This document shows positions 7,542-16,001 of a stretch of 17,503 nucleotides of DNA, piece by piece. Source of the DNA: CAZPMC01 sp964587755 (lineage in GTDB: Bacteria > Bacillota > Clostridia > Acetivibrionales > DTU013); assembly GCA_964587755.1 (NCBI GenBank), contig CAZPMC010000044.1, forward strand, positions 1-17,503, read 5' to 3'. The first letter of the stretch is position 1. Each line of letters begins with the position of its first letter. The position numbers and the translations under genes were made by a program. The notes beneath the pieces are model-generated. The model saw only the letters and a list, made by a program, of their open reading frames with translations, had not been told where the DNA came from and did no database searches.

Positions 7542-7829
7542 ATGAAAATAAAACCTTTAGGGGAAAGAGTAGTTATTAAAATGGTTGAAACAGAAGAAAC
7601 TACAAAAGGCGGTATAGTTCTTCCGGGCAGTGCCAAGGAAAAACCGCAGATAGCAGAAATCGTAGCGGTAGGTCCTGGCGGAGTTGATGACAAGGGTAAT
7701 GAAATTAAAATGCAGGTTAAGGTCGGCGACAAGGTGCTCATCAGCAAATATGCCGGTACTGAGGTCAAAATTGACGATGTTGAGTATACAATATTAAAGC
7801 AAAGTGACATACTGGCTATCGTTGAATAA
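7542..7829 (+). CDS. groES: Co-chaperonin GroES
   Basis: GroES is the 10-kDa heptameric lid that closes the GroEL folding chamber in the cytoplasm. The 95-aa product starts IKPLGERVVIK and contains the mobile-loop region ETEETTKGGIVLPG (residues about 16-29) and the VGPGG turn, followed by VGDKVLISKYAGTEVK, all typical of the family. AGGAGGT (7528-7534) stands 7 nt before ATG 7542. It is the first gene of a two-gene heat-shock operon under CIRCE and is followed by groEL after 40 nt. Confidence 0.98.
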   Translation: MKIKPLGERVVIKMVETEETTKGGIVLPGSAKEKPQIAEIVAVGPGGVDDKGNEIKMQVKVGDKVLISKYAGTEVKIDDVEYTILKQSDILAIVE

Positions 7830-7869
7830 AACAATTCGTAAATAATGTTTATAAGGAGGCTTTTATAAT

Positions 7870-9501
7870 ATGGCAAAGATAATTAAGTTTGGTGAAGAAG
7901 CTAGACGAGCCCTTGAAAGCGGCGTAAATCAATTGGCGGATGCTGTGAAAATCACACTGGGGCCAAAGGGCAGAAATGTTGTTCTTGATAAGAAATTTGG
8001 TGCACCTTTGATTACTAATGACGGTGTTACCATTGCAAAGGAAATAGAGCTTGAAGATGAATTTGAAAACATGGGTGCACAGCTTGTTAAGGAAGTCGCT
8101 ACCAAGACAAATGATGTAGCTGGTGACGGTACTACTACTGCAACACTGCTTGCGCAGGCAATGATAAGAGAAGGCTTAAAAAACGTAGCAGCAGGCGCAA
8201 ACCCCATGATTGTTCGCAAGGGTATTGCTAAAGCAGTAGATGCTGCGGTTGAAGCAATAAAAGAAAGCAGCCAGAAGATTAAGGGTAAAGAAGACATTTC
8301 AAGAGTTGCAGCAATTTCAGCAAACGATGATGAAATCGGAAGACTCATAGCAGATGCTATGGAGAAGGTTACAAATGATGGTGTCATAACTGTTGAAGAG
8401 GCCAAAACAATGGGCACAAGCCTTGAGGTAGTTGAGGGAATGCAGTTTGACAGAGGCTATGTATCAGCTTACATGGTAACAGACACTGAGAAGATGGAAG
8501 CTGTACTGGATGATCCGTACATTTTAATTACTGATAAGAAATTGAGCAATATTCAAGACCTTTTGCCATTACTTGAGCAAATCGTTCAGGCCGGAAAGAA
8601 GCTTGTCATTATTGCTGAAGATGTGGAAGGTGAAGCATTGACAACACTTATCGTCAACAAGCTTCGCGGTACATTTAACTGTGTGGCGGTTAAGGCGCCG
8701 GGCTTTGGCGACAGAAGAAAAGAAATGTTAAGAGACATAGCAATACTTACAGGCGGACAGGTTATTTCTGATGAGCTGGGACTTGAGCTTAAGGAAACAA
8801 CTCTTGAACAGCTTGGAAGGGCAAGACAAGTAAAGGTTGACAAGGAAAACACAATAATTGTTGACGGAGCAGGCGATCAGGAAGAAATCAAAAAGAGAAT
8901 TGCAGTTATTAAGGCTCAGATCGAAGAAACAACTTCAGACTTTGACAGAGAAAAGCTTCAGGAAAGACTTGCAAAGCTTTCCGGCGGCGTAGCTGTTATA
9001 CAGGTAGGAGCAGCTTCAGAGACTGAGATGAAGGAGAAGAAGCTTCGCATAGAGGATGCTCTTTCTGCTACCAAGGCTGCTGTTGAAGAAGGTATAGTTG
9101 CAGGCGGCGGCGTTGCATATCTAAACGCTATTCCAAAGTTAAATGAATTGCTTGATTCATATCAAGGTGATGAAAGGACAGGCGTCAGGATTGTTCTCAG
9201 AGCACTTGAGGAACCTGTCAGACAGATTGCATACAATGCTGGTCTTGAAGGCTCGGTTGTTGTTGACAAGATTATGGGCAGCAAGCCTAATGTAGGCTTT
9301 AACGTTCTGACCGAAGAGTATGTTGATATGATAGATGCAGGTATTGTTGACCCGACAAAGGTAACAAGGTCTGCCCTACAGAATGCAGCATCAGTGGCAG
9401 CTATGGTATTGACCACAGAGAGCATTGTAGCAGATCAGCCTGAAAAAGAGGCTCCTGCACCAGGCGGCGGAATGCCGGGCGGAATGGGCGGAATGTACTA
9501 A
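7870..9501 (+). CDS. groEL: Chaperonin GroEL (Hsp60)
   Basis: GroEL forms the double seven-fold ring that folds proteins inside an ATP-driven chamber with GroES. At 543 aa it is full length. The equatorial ATP site shows LGPKGRNVVLD (30-40) and AGDGTTTAT around Asp86. The later GGGVAYLNA region and the flexible Gly-Met tail (GGGMPGGMGGMY) at the C-terminus are also standard. AAGGAGG (7853-7859) precedes ATG 7870 by 10 nt. The gene is co-transcribed with groES and closed by the terminator at 9541. GroEL also feeds back on its own expression by keeping HrcA active. I see nothing unusual in it. Confidence 0.99.
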   Translation: MAKIIKFGEEARRALESGVNQLADAVKITLGPKGRNVVLDKKFGAPLITNDGVTIAKEIELEDEFENMGAQLVKEVATKTNDVAGDGTTTATLLAQAMIREGLKNVAAGANPMIVRKGIAKAVDAAVEAIKESSQKIKGKEDISRVAAISANDDEIGRLIADAMEKVTNDGVITVEEAKTMGTSLEVVEGMQFDRGYVSAYMVTDTEKMEAVLDDPYILITDKKLSNIQDLLPLLEQIVQAGKKLVIIAEDVEGEALTTLIVNKLRGTFNCVAVKAPGFGDRRKEMLRDIAILTGGQVISDELGLELKETTLEQLGRARQVKVDKENTIIVDGAGDQEEIKKRIAVIKAQIEETTSDFDREKLQERLAKLSGGVAVIQVGAASETEMKEKKLRIEDALSATKAAVEEGIVAGGGVAYLNAIPKLNELLDSYQGDERTGVRIVLRALEEPVRQIAYNAGLEGSVVVDKIMGSKPNVGFNVLTEEYVDMIDAGIVDPTKVTRSALQNAASVAAMVLTTESIVADQPEKEAPAPGGGMPGGMGGMY

Positions 9502-9540
9502 GATAGGCTCATAGCAATAAAAAAGATAGAAATGCAATTA

Positions 9541-9580
9541 ACCGGTAGGAGACCAAAAACAAGGTCTTCTACCGGTTTTT
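9541..9580 (+). terminator. Intrinsic terminator of groESL
   Basis: A 14-bp stem (9541-9554 with 9563-9576) contains one G-U pair and closes an 8-nt A-rich loop. It is followed directly by a short run of T (9577-9580, then GTGTTT). The stem core is ACCGGTAG / CTACCGGT. This is a strong Rho-independent terminator 40 nt after the groEL stop codon. Confidence 0.95.
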
Positions 9581-9591
9581 GTGTTTATTAA

Positions 9592-12500
9592 TCTCGTCAC
9601 ACTTTTATCAATAGGACCATCATATATAATAAGGCTCAAATACCTGGATATTCAGGAGAATATATTCTTGACAATGTAGTTGATTCGGAAAACAGGACTA
9701 CATACTACACATATGACTATAAACCAGCAAGGATATCTTTAGTTAATAGAAATGTAGTATCGGGAGTTACAAATTATTATGCCTGCTTGAAGAGTGTAAT
9801 ATATCCGACAGGTGGAAAAACTCAATATGAATATAATCTCTCCACAAAAAACTGTGGACGGGATGGGCTGATGGAATTCTATAAGCTTTCTGAGCGCTTT
9901 GACTTAAGCAAGAACAATGTAAGGTATAAATACAAGAAATTTAACTATCTATACAACGGAATAGGGGAATTCGACGGGTACCCAAATTACAGAAGTGATA
10001 CAGACATACCTGATACCTATATAGTACAAACTCAAGCGATTGATGATTTAAATAACACAGAATTATACACATATAATAAAAGACTGTTATGTACAAATGT
10101 TGTAAAAGAAGGGATAGATCATAAAAATGAGACCATAAACGAATATGATTCAGTTCACAAACAACTTTTGACTAAGACAATATATAGAACCTATAATACG
10201 GATTTAGGGCAGTATATGGAAAGGGTTGAGAACTTCCAGTATGACTCGGATGGATATAGAGACCTAATATATTACTGGAGTCCATTAGCAAATGGCGATA
10301 TAACCAACGATGAGTATAAGACGTCATTTACTTATGATTCAAGCCGATACCATCTATTGACTGGCAAGACATTCAAAAGGGATGCCAATAATACTATTAG
10401 GGAAGAGTATACTCCTTCTGAAGATGGAAAAACGATAATTTGGGCAAAAATATATGAAAAGACAGGTAATTCAAGTGAGAAGTTAAAAAAGCAGACATGG
10501 TATGATTATGATCTTTACGGGAATGTGATAGAACAGAGAGATTACCTTGACAACTGGAGTGACTATATATCTACTAAGTTTAGCTATATGGATAATGACA
10601 GTTCGAGAAATGGCAAATTTAATGGCCTATATATTACAAGAAAGTGGACAGATGGAGTTAAGGATGCCGATGGGGTCTATGTAGCCGCAAAGAGCGGCAA
10701 CTCTGCAGGTACAATAGATGAAGTATATCAATATGACTGGTTTGGTAATCTTGTCCAAAAACAGGATGGTCAGGGGAATGTATGGAGGACTACCTTTGAC
10801 AAATTAAACAGAGTTACATCCGAGATAAATCCTGACAATACAATAAAGACATACACATATACTACCAATACTACTGAAAATAGTGTTATAGAAACAGATG
10901 AAAATGGTGTTGAAATAAAGTCATATTTTGACGAGTTTGGTAATCTTATTTGTATCCAGGATGTATTAAGCGGTCAAAATCTTAATCATTATACTTATGA
11001 TAGCATATTCCGCTTAAAAACGGAGGACAACAATAACACTAGTTCATATAGCAGGATGGTAACATATGAATATTGCAGTGATAACCGAATAAAGCAGCGG
11101 AAGGTTTGCGATAGACAGGGGCAAATTTTAGAACAGGTGGACTTTACATACGATGATGCGATAAATAATGGCTTGCATAATAAAGTAACAAAAACAATCG
11201 CCGGGGATAGTTCGGCTCCTTCTTGTACCACAGTTACATACACCAACAAGTTAGGACAAGTAGAAATGCAAGGTAGAGTTCATAACAATATAGAATTATT
11301 AGATACTTTCAAATATGATTATGTTGGTAATATGATAGAGGAGAAAAGTGCAAGGGCATATGATGAAGGGTGGAATAATGCGTATACAAAAAAATATGAG
11401 TATAACTATGCAGGTAAACCAATTAAAGTAACAAATATAGATGGCAATTATACAACAACTGAATATGATGCTCTCGGAAGGGTTTCGAAAATTACAGATA
11501 TGAGAGGCGGACAAGCTGAAACGCCTTATTTTACAACCTACACATATGATAGTTTAGGTCGACTAATAGAGGAGAGCATCCCGTTTCAAAGTAAAAACGG
11601 TGTTATATATAATACAATCAAGAAAAAATATTATGATAGAAATGGTAATGTAATACTTGAAAAAATCAGTTGTAATATACCAGGCGATGATACAGTTTAC
11701 ACAATGACAGTGTACGAATATAACAATCGGAATATGCTTACGATGGTTACTACCTTTAATGACTCTTCACCGGAAAACTATACACAATACTTTTATGATG
11801 CTGTAGGAAATAAGCTAAGGATGTATACAGGTCTCAGCGCTCCGTTAGAGATAAACGGATTAGATAATGTATATCCTTCATCGGATCCCGATTACGCTGT
11901 TACCAAATACAGGTATGACAATTTCGGAAATTTAATTGAAAAGAAAAGCCCGTCTGGAATGGTAGAAGAATTTGCATATGATTTGAATGGAAACATGTTG
12001 CAAAAGATCGACAGGAATGGCAGCGTTATAACAATGACTTATGATGGCTTAGGAAGACTTCTCGATCATTTATACATATGACAACTCAAATAACAGAGTG
12101 ACGATGACTGTGGGAGATACTACTACTTCATATGAATATGACAAAGATAATCGTCTGCTGACAGAAACAACAACAGATGATAATGAATCTAAGATAACAA
12201 GATATGGCTATGATGGGAACGGAAATCAAATCTATAAGGCAACTGAGACAATAAGGTATGCTGAGGCTGACGAAGAAGAGTGTTTCAAAGTTGCAGTGGT
12301 AGGGAAGGATACCGAAACATCGAACATACAAATAAATGAATATGACGGCTTCAACCGATTGGTAAAGGTATCAACAGGTGATATAATTGCTGAGTATGGG
12401 TATAATGCAGATGGTTTGCGAATAAGTAAAAAAGTAAACGGCGAAGTAGTTAGACATATATGGTGTGGAGACCAAATTGCATTGGAGTTAGACGATTCTG

Positions 12501-12799
12501 GTTTGGTTACCAATAAGTATGTAAGGGGTATAAATTTAATCTTTTCCGAAAGCGGAATAAGTGCAAGCAGACGATATTTCCTGTATAATGGACATGGTGA
12601 TGTTGTCCAGCTCACGGACCAAAGCGGGGATGTCGTAAAATCCTATGATTATGATGCCTTTGGGAACGAAAAGAACATTGATGATAGCGATAATAATCCG
12701 TTTAGGTATTGCGGGGAGTACTTTGACAAAGAGACCGGCACCTATTACTTGAGAGCAAGGTATTATAATCGCTCCTTAACGGAAACATCAATGAAATAG
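9592..12799 (+). pseudogene. Decayed RHS/YD-repeat protein gene fragment
   Basis: This was part of a large RHS/YD-repeat protein, a family of secreted or surface shell proteins that often end in a variable toxin. The first frame is open from 9592 but has no ATG, GTG or TTG before TTG 9787, and that codon has no ribosome site. YD-like coding sequence (TTYYTYDY, SGEYILDN) already appears before it, so the 5' part is missing. Many YD repeats follow (YDSLGRLIEE, YDGLGRLLDH, YDNFGNLIEKKSP). At about 12070 the frame breaks (stop at 12079-12081), and the repeats resume in another frame with YTYDN from 12071. That part holds the RHS core end, with YNGHGDVVQLTD and YFDKETGTYYLRARYYN. It then ends abruptly at RSLTETSMK, without the usual P-x-x-GRF and any toxin tip. 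It is visibly richer in A/T than the his and groE genes. Confidence 0.9.
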
Positions 12800-12820
12800 A
12801 AGCCTGGCACCATTTTTTTA

Positions 12821-12849
12821 TTCAAACTCAAGTTTTTGTATGGTATACT
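12821..12849 (+). promoter_or_regulatory. Candidate promoter of the small membrane-protein gene
   Basis: TTCAAA (12821-12826) is separated by 17 bp from TATACT (12844-12849), and the -10 is preceded by TG with one base between, giving an extended -10 box. Transcription would start near 12856, about 48 nt before the ATG of the next gene. The -35 matches in 4 of 6 positions. Confidence 0.6.
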
Positions 12850-12903
12850 TGATAGTGATATTTAGAATAAGGATTTGGACAATTGATTTTGGAGGTTATA
12901 TAA

Positions 12904-13416
12904 ATGGATGTATTTCTGGAGAAAATAGTAGCCAGGCGCAAAGGCATGGCAGATGTCTTTATTATATGGGGTATTGTAGTCGGAGCAATAATTCTTATTA
13001 TACTTGGTCTATCTTTAGAAATGCTAGGCGGATTAGGGCTTGGACCGATTATTGCGGCAGGTATTATATATCTGGCATACAGGCTTATCACATCTAGAAA
13101 TATAGAATATGAGTATATTGTGACAAACGGTGATCTGGATATTGACAAAATAATTTCAAAAAGAAAGAGAAAAAGAGTGTTCAGCGCAAGCTGCAAGGAC
13201 TTTGAGATATTAGCACGGATTCAAAGCCAGCACTTTAACCAGGAGGTTAAATCAATAACAAAAAAGATAGACGCATCAAGTTCTATTAATTCTCCCAACG
13301 CTTTCTTTGCGGTTTTAAACTATAAGGGGGAAAGAACGGTAGTTATATTCGAGCCTGATTCAAGGATGCTGGATAATTTCAAATTATTTATTCCAAGAAA
13401 GATATTTGCCGATTAA
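12904..13416 (+). CDS. Small two-helix membrane protein, DUF6106-like
   Basis: The 170-aa protein has two hydrophobic segments near residues 18-38 and 42-62, then a soluble C-terminal domain of about 105 residues that probably faces the cytoplasm. A conserved-looking EYEYIVTNGDLDIDKIISKRKRK block runs over residues 68-90 and is strongly basic at its end. This start (MDVFLEKIV) and the EYEY...NGDLDIDKI block recall the uncharacterised DUF6106 family of Clostridia; I am naming it from memory and its function is unknown. GGAGGT (12891-12896) lies 7 nt before ATG 12904. It has its own likely promoter and stands alone between the RHS remnant and the glycosidase gene. A membrane-anchored sensor or scaffold would fit the shape, but nothing here shows it. 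Confidence 0.85.
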   Translation: MDVFLEKIVARRKGMADVFIIWGIVVGAIILIILGLSLEMLGGLGLGPIIAAGIIYLAYRLITSRNIEYEYIVTNGDLDIDKIISKRKRKRVFSASCKDFEILARIQSQHFNQEVKSITKKIDASSSINSPNAFFAVLNYKGERTVVIFEPDSRMLDNFKLFIPRKIFAD

Positions 13417-13437
13417 ATAATGTGTTTTATGTTTTTT

Positions 13438-13474
13438 GAACGCTTCCGTGCAAATCGATTGCCGGGAAGCGTTC
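13438..13474. other. Strong hairpin without a U-tract
   Basis: GAACGCTTCC (13438-13447) pairs perfectly with GGAAGCGTTC (13465-13474). Inside the 17-nt loop, GCAA (13450-13453) can pair with TTGC (13459-13462), extending the structure past a small internal bulge. On the + strand no T-run follows, and the T-run present lies before the stem. It may be a weak terminator of the upstream gene, an RNA-processing site or a protein-binding dyad. Confidence 0.6.
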
Positions 13475-13493
13475 TGTCATATAGGGGGACAAA

Positions 13494-15233
13494 TTGAAAA
13501 AAATTCTATTAACATTACTTTTAGCAATTACTATGGTGGCTCTTTGGTGCGGGATGGCCTATGGAGTATACAGAACCGTCATTATGTTTATGCCCAACAA
13601 TGAACTGGTGCCTGCGTTTTCTCAGGAAGGGCAGGTCAATGTGGTCATTGAGGATACTGTAATTACGGGTATGGGCAGCCCACGTATTAAAGACGGAAGA
13701 CTACTTTTGCCTTTACCTCTGGTAAAGGAGTATTTAGACCCATATATAAGCTGGGATGATAAGCTTAGCAAGCTTACAATCACAACCCGGGACAGGGTCA
13801 TCCGCATGAAGACAGGAAGCCTTGATGCGTATGTCAATAATAAGCCAGTAGCTTTGAATATCCCGGTAATAAAGGACGGGAACGTTTTTGTGCCTATAGA
13901 ATTCTTAAGTGAATTCTATGGAATTAAAATAGAATATATAGAAGAAAATAATGTTATTGTCATAGATTTTATTGGCAGTGAAAAGCAGTATTCAAAGCCT
14001 GTCAAGAAAACTGTTGCGGTAAGAACGGGGCAGTCCCGGCATGCCCCCATAGTGAAAAGGATTGAAAACGGAGGCTATGAAAATGCCGGGAATGAGGAAA
14101 ATCAGCTCAGGGTATTTGAGGAGTACGAAAACTGGTATAAAGTGAGAACGTGGGACGGGATAATAGGCTTTGTTAATAAAAAGGATGTCCGGCTCACAGA
14201 TAAAATACCCGAGCAGACCGGCAAAGAGCCTTATGAGCCGGAGCTGTGGAGGCCGGAAAGCGGAAAAATAAATATGGCATGGGACTATGCATATAATGTA
14301 AAAACTAATTTAGATAAAAGGGCAAAAATAGAAGGCCTCGATGTCATCTCACCGACCTGGTTCCAGGTAGTGGGTGAAGACGGCGAAATAAAGAACCATG
14401 CTGACAGCAAGTATGTGGAATGGGCTCATAATCACGGATACAAGGTGTGGGCGCTTTTTAGCAACAGCTTTGACAATGCAGAGAAGACGAGTAAATTTTT
14501 AAATAATACTGACGCAAGGGACAATGCAATAAAACAGATTTTAGCCTTTGCAGCATTGTATAAGCTTGACGGGATAAACATAGATTTTGAAAATTTGAAG
14601 GCCAGCGATAAAGGGGCTCTTACACAGTTTGTAAGAGAAATTACTCCCTTGCTGCGTGAGCAGGGTTTGGTGGTCTCTATCGATGTAAATATGCTGCCAT
14701 GCTATGACAGAAAGGCTTTAGCCGAGACGGTGGACTATGTTGCATTGATGGCATACGATCAGCACTGGAAGGGTGGAGGTGTTGCAGGCTCCGTATCCCA
14801 GGTGAGCTGGACTGAAAGGGTTGTGGAGATTTATTTAAAGGATGTCCCGCCTGAGAAGCTGCTTCTTGGCATCCCATTTTACACCAGACTATGGAAGGAA
14901 ACGCCAAAGGATGGTAAAATAGAATTAACAAGCCAGGCTTTATCAATGGCTAGTATAGAAAAATTCCTTGATGAGAATAATGCTCCAAAAATATGGGATG
15001 ATGAAAGCGGGCAGTTTTATAGCGAATTTGTAAAGGACAGTTCCACATATAAGGTTTGGCTGGAGAGTAAAGAGTCCTTGAATCTTAGGACTTCTTTAGT
15101 ACACAAGTACGGGCTGGCGGGAGCTGCTGCATGGAGACTTGATTTTGAGCTGCCCGAGGTGTGGAGCGTAATCAGCAGGAATTTAAAGGCCGTTGACAGT
15201 TACGCCCAATGGGAGGCTTATTATTCAGACTGA
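13494..15233 (+). CDS. Secreted or anchored family 18 glycosidase with copper-amine-oxidase-like and SH3-type domains
   Basis: The 579-aa protein begins with a signal or anchor helix (residues 1-25, KK then a hydrophobic run). Residues about 48-160 resemble the copper-amine-oxidase N-terminal-like domain common in clostridial surface proteins, with DGRLLLPLPLV and DGNVFVPIEFLSE. Residues about 172-235 resemble a bacterial SH3 domain (VAVRTGQS, WYKVRTWDGIIGFV). Residues about 257-570 form a family 18 glycosidase barrel with DGINIDFE (359-366), so Glu366 is the likely catalytic acid, plus MAYDQHW (419-425) and a late Trp548 in AAAWRLD. This resembles the YaaH/SleL-type enzymes that cut N-acetylglucosaminyl bonds in peptidoglycan or spore cortex. 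That substrate is inferred, not shown. The start is TTG 13494 behind AGGGGG (13483-13488). It follows the hairpin by 19 nt. Confidence 0.88.
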   Translation: MKKILLTLLLAITMVALWCGMAYGVYRTVIMFMPNNELVPAFSQEGQVNVVIEDTVITGMGSPRIKDGRLLLPLPLVKEYLDPYISWDDKLSKLTITTRDRVIRMKTGSLDAYVNNKPVALNIPVIKDGNVFVPIEFLSEFYGIKIEYIEENNVIVIDFIGSEKQYSKPVKKTVAVRTGQSRHAPIVKRIENGGYENAGNEENQLRVFEEYENWYKVRTWDGIIGFVNKKDVRLTDKIPEQTGKEPYEPELWRPESGKINMAWDYAYNVKTNLDKRAKIEGLDVISPTWFQVVGEDGEIKNHADSKYVEWAHNHGYKVWALFSNSFDNAEKTSKFLNNTDARDNAIKQILAFAALYKLDGINIDFENLKASDKGALTQFVREITPLLREQGLVVSIDVNMLPCYDRKALAETVDYVALMAYDQHWKGGGVAGSVSQVSWTERVVEIYLKDVPPEKLLLGIPFYTRLWKETPKDGKIELTSQALSMASIEKFLDENNAPKIWDDESGQFYSEFVKDSSTYKVWLESKESLNLRTSLVHKYGLAGAAAWRLDFELPEVWSVISRNLKAVDSYAQWEAYYSD

Positions 15234-15266
15234 TTATTTGAGATGATGAAAGGGGAAGTTAAGCAA

Positions 15267-15929
15267 ATGGAGATTGCATTTGAGATTGTGCTCAGACTTG
15301 TATTAGCTGCTGTACTCGGTGGATTCATTGGCTTTGAAAGAGAGCATACAAACAGGCCTGCCGGATTTAGAACACATATTTTGGTGTGTATCGGCTCAGC
15401 ACTTGTTATGATAACCTCTGAGTTTGCTTTTGCAAAATATATGGGTACTGCAGATGTCGACCTGACAAGGCTTGGCGCTCAGGTTATAAGCGGCATAGGA
15501 TTTCTTGGCGCAGGAACTATAATACGGGACGGCTTCAATGTCCGGGGGCTTACTACGGCGGCAAGCCTTTGGGCTGTAGCGTGCGTGGGAATAGCTGTAG
15601 GTATAGGCTTCTATACGGGAGCTATAGCAGCTACGGCTTTAGTATTTATAACACTTATGTCTCTTAAAAAAACAGAGATATTTATTTCGAAGAAAAGCAA
15701 GAACCGAACCATTGTGGTTGAAGCTGATGACATGCCGGGGCAAGTCGGGGATATAAGTAGACTCCTTGAACAATTTGGCATTCATATCAGAAATATAAAG
15801 ATATATATGGGTAAGGACAAAAATCTTATCATTAAGCTTGCGGTCAAGCTGCCCGGGAAGAACGTTGACCTTCAGGCGGTGTCTGAACTGGCATCCCTTG
15901 CCGGTGTTACAAAGGTATACGAGGAATAA
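15267..15929 (+). CDS. MgtC/SapB-family membrane protein
   Basis: This is a 220-aa inner-membrane protein of the MgtC/SapB family, linked in other bacteria to survival in low magnesium and to control of ATP synthase or cation homeostasis. Its N-terminal half has about four hydrophobic segments and the family motifs GGFIGFERE (18-26), RPAGFRTH (30-37), GIGFLGAGTI (76-85) and VRGLTTAASLW (92-102). Residues about 148-220 form an ACT-like soluble domain (TIVVEADDMPGQVGDIS). ATG 15267 is preferred because MEIAFEIVLRL is the usual start and AGGGGA (15251-15256) lies 10 nt before it. ATG 15243, also in frame, would add 8 residues. It begins 33 nt after the glycosidase stop codon, and a cation ATPase gene follows. 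Confidence 0.9.
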   Translation: MEIAFEIVLRLVLAAVLGGFIGFEREHTNRPAGFRTHILVCIGSALVMITSEFAFAKYMGTADVDLTRLGAQVISGIGFLGAGTIIRDGFNVRGLTTAASLWAVACVGIAVGIGFYTGAIAATALVFITLMSLKKTEIFISKKSKNRTIVVEADDMPGQVGDISRLLEQFGIHIRNIKIYMGKDKNLIIKLAVKLPGKNVDLQAVSELASLAGVTKVYEE

Positions 15930-15937
15930 GATAATAT

Positions 15938-15992
15938 CCCTTTGAATACAAATAGGACATATAATCTCGAGCTCTTATTTGAATTCAAAGGG
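15938..15992. promoter_or_regulatory. Long inverted repeat overlapping the ATPase ribosome site
   Basis: The arms are 15938-15956 and 15974-15992, 19 bp each, with one mismatch and one G-U pair. They share CCCTTTGAAT-type sequence, and the loop is 17 nt. The 3' arm includes AAAGG, part of the AAAGGGGTG ribosome site (15987-15995) of the ATPase gene that starts at 16002. The loop holds a TATAAT (15960-15965) with no good -35 at 17 bp. No T-run follows. The element could be a translational switch or a protein operator around a promoter. Confidence 0.7.
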
Positions 15993-16001
15993 GTGTCATA
16001 A

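Noticed and set aside
7929..8417. A long minus-strand ORF within groEL
   Set aside because: Its Ser/Ala-rich product has no family features, and it mirrors the codon pattern of groEL on the other strand.
9787..12081. A complete RHS protein starting at TTG 9787
   Set aside because: There is no ribosome site, and YD-like coding sequence is already present upstream in the same open frame from 9592, so this is an internal codon of a truncated gene.
12840..13097. A small ORF overlapping the start of the membrane-protein gene
   Set aside because: It is in another frame, lacks a ribosome site and has no family features; the 170-aa protein in frame from 12904 has a good ribosome site and clear membrane helices.
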